This document shows positions 63,048 to 64,000 of a stretch of 64,000 bases of DNA, piece after piece (position 1 is the first letter of the stretch; each line of letters starts with the position of its first letter). Where the stretch lies: the NCBI RefSeq assembly GCF_007828835.1, contig NZ_VIVL01000001.1:558001-622000 (forward strand), read 5' to 3'. The position numbers and the translations under genes are program-made. The DNA comes from Variovorax beijingensis. GTDB lineage: Bacteria > Pseudomonadota > Gammaproteobacteria > Burkholderiales > Burkholderiaceae_C. The notes under the pieces were generated by a model. The model did not search any database. It worked only from the letters and a program-made list of their open reading frames with translations, and was not told the origin of the DNA.

Positions 63048-63819
63048 CGCCCACTCCCATCACGATCACACACACCACCATCAGCACCAGCGACAAGGCC
63101 GCTGCCACCGCAAAATCCGAACCGCCGTCGCCCACCTGCGCGAACAGCATCAGCGGCAGGATGTTGAGCTGCGTGCCCACCAGCGCCAACGCCGTGCCAT
63201 AGGTGCCCATGGCGATCGCGGCCACCATGCAGGCGTTCGACAGCACCGAGGGCATCACCTCGGGCAGCACCGTATCCCGGAAGGCCCGCGCCCGCGAGGC
63301 GCCCAGCGTGCGCGCCGCCTGCGCCGGGCGCAGGTCGAGGTTGGCGAACACCGGGTACAGCGACAGCGCCACGCGCGGGATCAGGTAGTACGCATATGCA
63401 AAACCCAGGCCCGACACGCTGTAGATCCAGCTGCCGAGCGCGGCCGGGTCCGCACCCAGGCCGGCCAGCAGCTGCGTCACGAAGCCCGCGCGCCCGAAGG
63501 CCAGGATGAAGCCGTAGGCGATCACGAGGCCCGAGAAGGCCAGCGGCAAGCCCAGCAGGGTCATCATCCACTGGCGCCGGCCCTCGGGCTGGCGCGCGAG
63601 TTCGATCGCGATGCAGGTGCCCACCAGCGCCGAGATCGCGCCCGCCGCGAGGCCCAGGCCCAGCGTGTTGCGCAGCGCGCCCAGGAACAGCGGGTTGCCG
63701 AACAGCCGCCCGAAGGCACTGCCGCCGTCGCCGAAGGCCTCGGGCAGCAGCGCCGCCAGCGGCACCGCGAAGAACAGCGCCATGAAGGCCCAGGCCGGCC
63801 AGGCGCCAAAGCGTCGCAT
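62998..63819 (-). CDS. ABC transporter permease (PotC/FbpB-like)
   Basis: 273-aa inner-membrane permease, six hydrophobic segments, with the EAA loop QAARTLGASRARAFRDTVLPEVMPSVLSNA. N-terminal helix FMALFFAVPLAALLPEAF. The type fits polyamine, iron or thiamine-type importers. It is close to the binding protein cut at the right edge; other subunits are probably off the window. Confidence 0.9.
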   Translation of the reverse strand: MRRFGAWPAWAFMALFFAVPLAALLPEAFGDGGSAFGRLFGNPLFLGALRNTLGLGLAAGAISALVGTCIAIELARQPEGRRQWMMTLLGLPLAFSGLVIAYGFILAFGRAGFVTQLLAGLGADPAALGSWIYSVSGLGFAYAYYLIPRVALSLYPVFANLDLRPAQAARTLGASRARAFRDTVLPEVMPSVLSNACMVAAIAMGTYGTALALVGTQLNILPLMLFAQVGDGGSDFAVAAALSLVLMVVCVIVMGVGDVLTRRRERGAAGAGH

Positions 63820-63825
63820 GGCGGC

Positions 63826-64000
63826 CTACTTGCCCAGTGCGGCCTGCGCCCAGAGCTTGTCGACTTCGGCCTTGCGTTCCGAGGCCTTCACCACGTCGAG
63901 CGGACGGATCTGCGGCGCGGCCGGCATCTTGGCCGCGACATCGGCGGAGAGCGGCGTGCCCGGCACGGCAGGCCGCACGAAGCCCTGCGCGAACAGCGAC
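63826..64000 (-). CDS. ABC transporter substrate-binding protein (C-terminal end)
   Basis: Last ~57 residues of a binding protein on the minus strand: SLFAQGFVRPAVPGTPLSAD, then ending KASERKAEVDKLWAQAALGK. The start is beyond the right edge. The position directly before the permease gene suggests it is the binding subunit of the same importer. Too little remains to name a ligand. Confidence 0.75.
   Translation of the reverse strand, partial: SLFAQGFVRPAVPGTPLSADVAAKMPAAPQIRPLDVVKASERKAEVDKLWAQAALGK

Overview
This window is GC-rich chromosomal DNA from a betaproteobacterium, most likely a Comamonadaceae member close to Variovorax. That reading rests on gene content rather than a database match. 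It has three orphan Bug/TctC-type solute-binding proteins, many LysR regulators paired with catabolic genes, a Liv-type ABC transporter fused into an operon with an acyl-CoA ligase, a CaiB-type CoA transferase, and long intergenic inverted repeats of the kind scattered in Burkholderiales genomes. I see no rRNA, tRNA, CRISPR array, phage or insertion sequence. Both ends cut through genes for ABC transporter binding proteins.

Layout, left to right. 1-6.5 kb: a minus-strand operon (AMP-forming acyl-CoA ligase, livG, livH, livM, livK) faces a Crp/Fnr-type regulator and a coupled small gene. An 18-bp dyad lies between them. 6.5-10.5 kb: a secreted protein, an SDR, a small protein, a metallo-beta-lactamase-fold enzyme and a Bug protein. 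10.8-17.6 kb: an eight-gene plus-strand cluster with a polar amino-acid-type ABC transporter, an M20 amidohydrolase, a DUF1989 protein, an XRE-cupin regulator and an agmatinase-family ureohydrolase. It probably takes up and degrades a guanidino or ureido compound. Two tandem palindromes precede it, and one permease gene carries an apparent one-base frameshift. 17.8-19.6 kb: a VOC protein, then sodB behind a cysteine-rich winged-helix regulator. 19.7-28.0 kb: a complete kdp potassium-pump operon (kdpF-A-B-C, kdpD, kdpE) with two extra small membrane ORFs.

28.2-40.4 kb: oxidoreductases; a three-gene coupled set (glycolipid-type glycosyltransferase, membrane protein, tyrosine-phosphatase-like protein); an RsuA/RluF-type pseudouridine synthase; an AlkZ-like winged-helix protein; a two-component system; aqpZ; and a LysR/alcohol dehydrogenase divergent pair. 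40.5-43.2 kb: htpG with an unusual internal insertion, overlapped by a lipoprotein gene. 43.2-50.3 kb: an acyl-CoA/CoA-transferase catabolic region with two LysR regulators, a Bug protein, and srkA. 50.4-55.1 kb: a DUF2855 protein, ohr/ohrR with an operator, a roughly 580-bp inverted-repeat island, and a NodI/NodJ-like exporter. 55.2-64.0 kb: LysR/GST/flavoprotein genes, a cytochrome P450 facing an ArsR-type regulator, a Tat-exported TctC protein, AMP nucleosidase, a LOG-like protein and the end of another ABC importer.

Most genes are ordinary chromosomal metabolism, stress defence and transport. The best candidates for something less described are the guanidino/ureido cluster, the Crp-like regulator with an altered recognition helix and matching dyad, the lipid-glycosyltransferase/phosphatase operon, and the intergenic repeat families.
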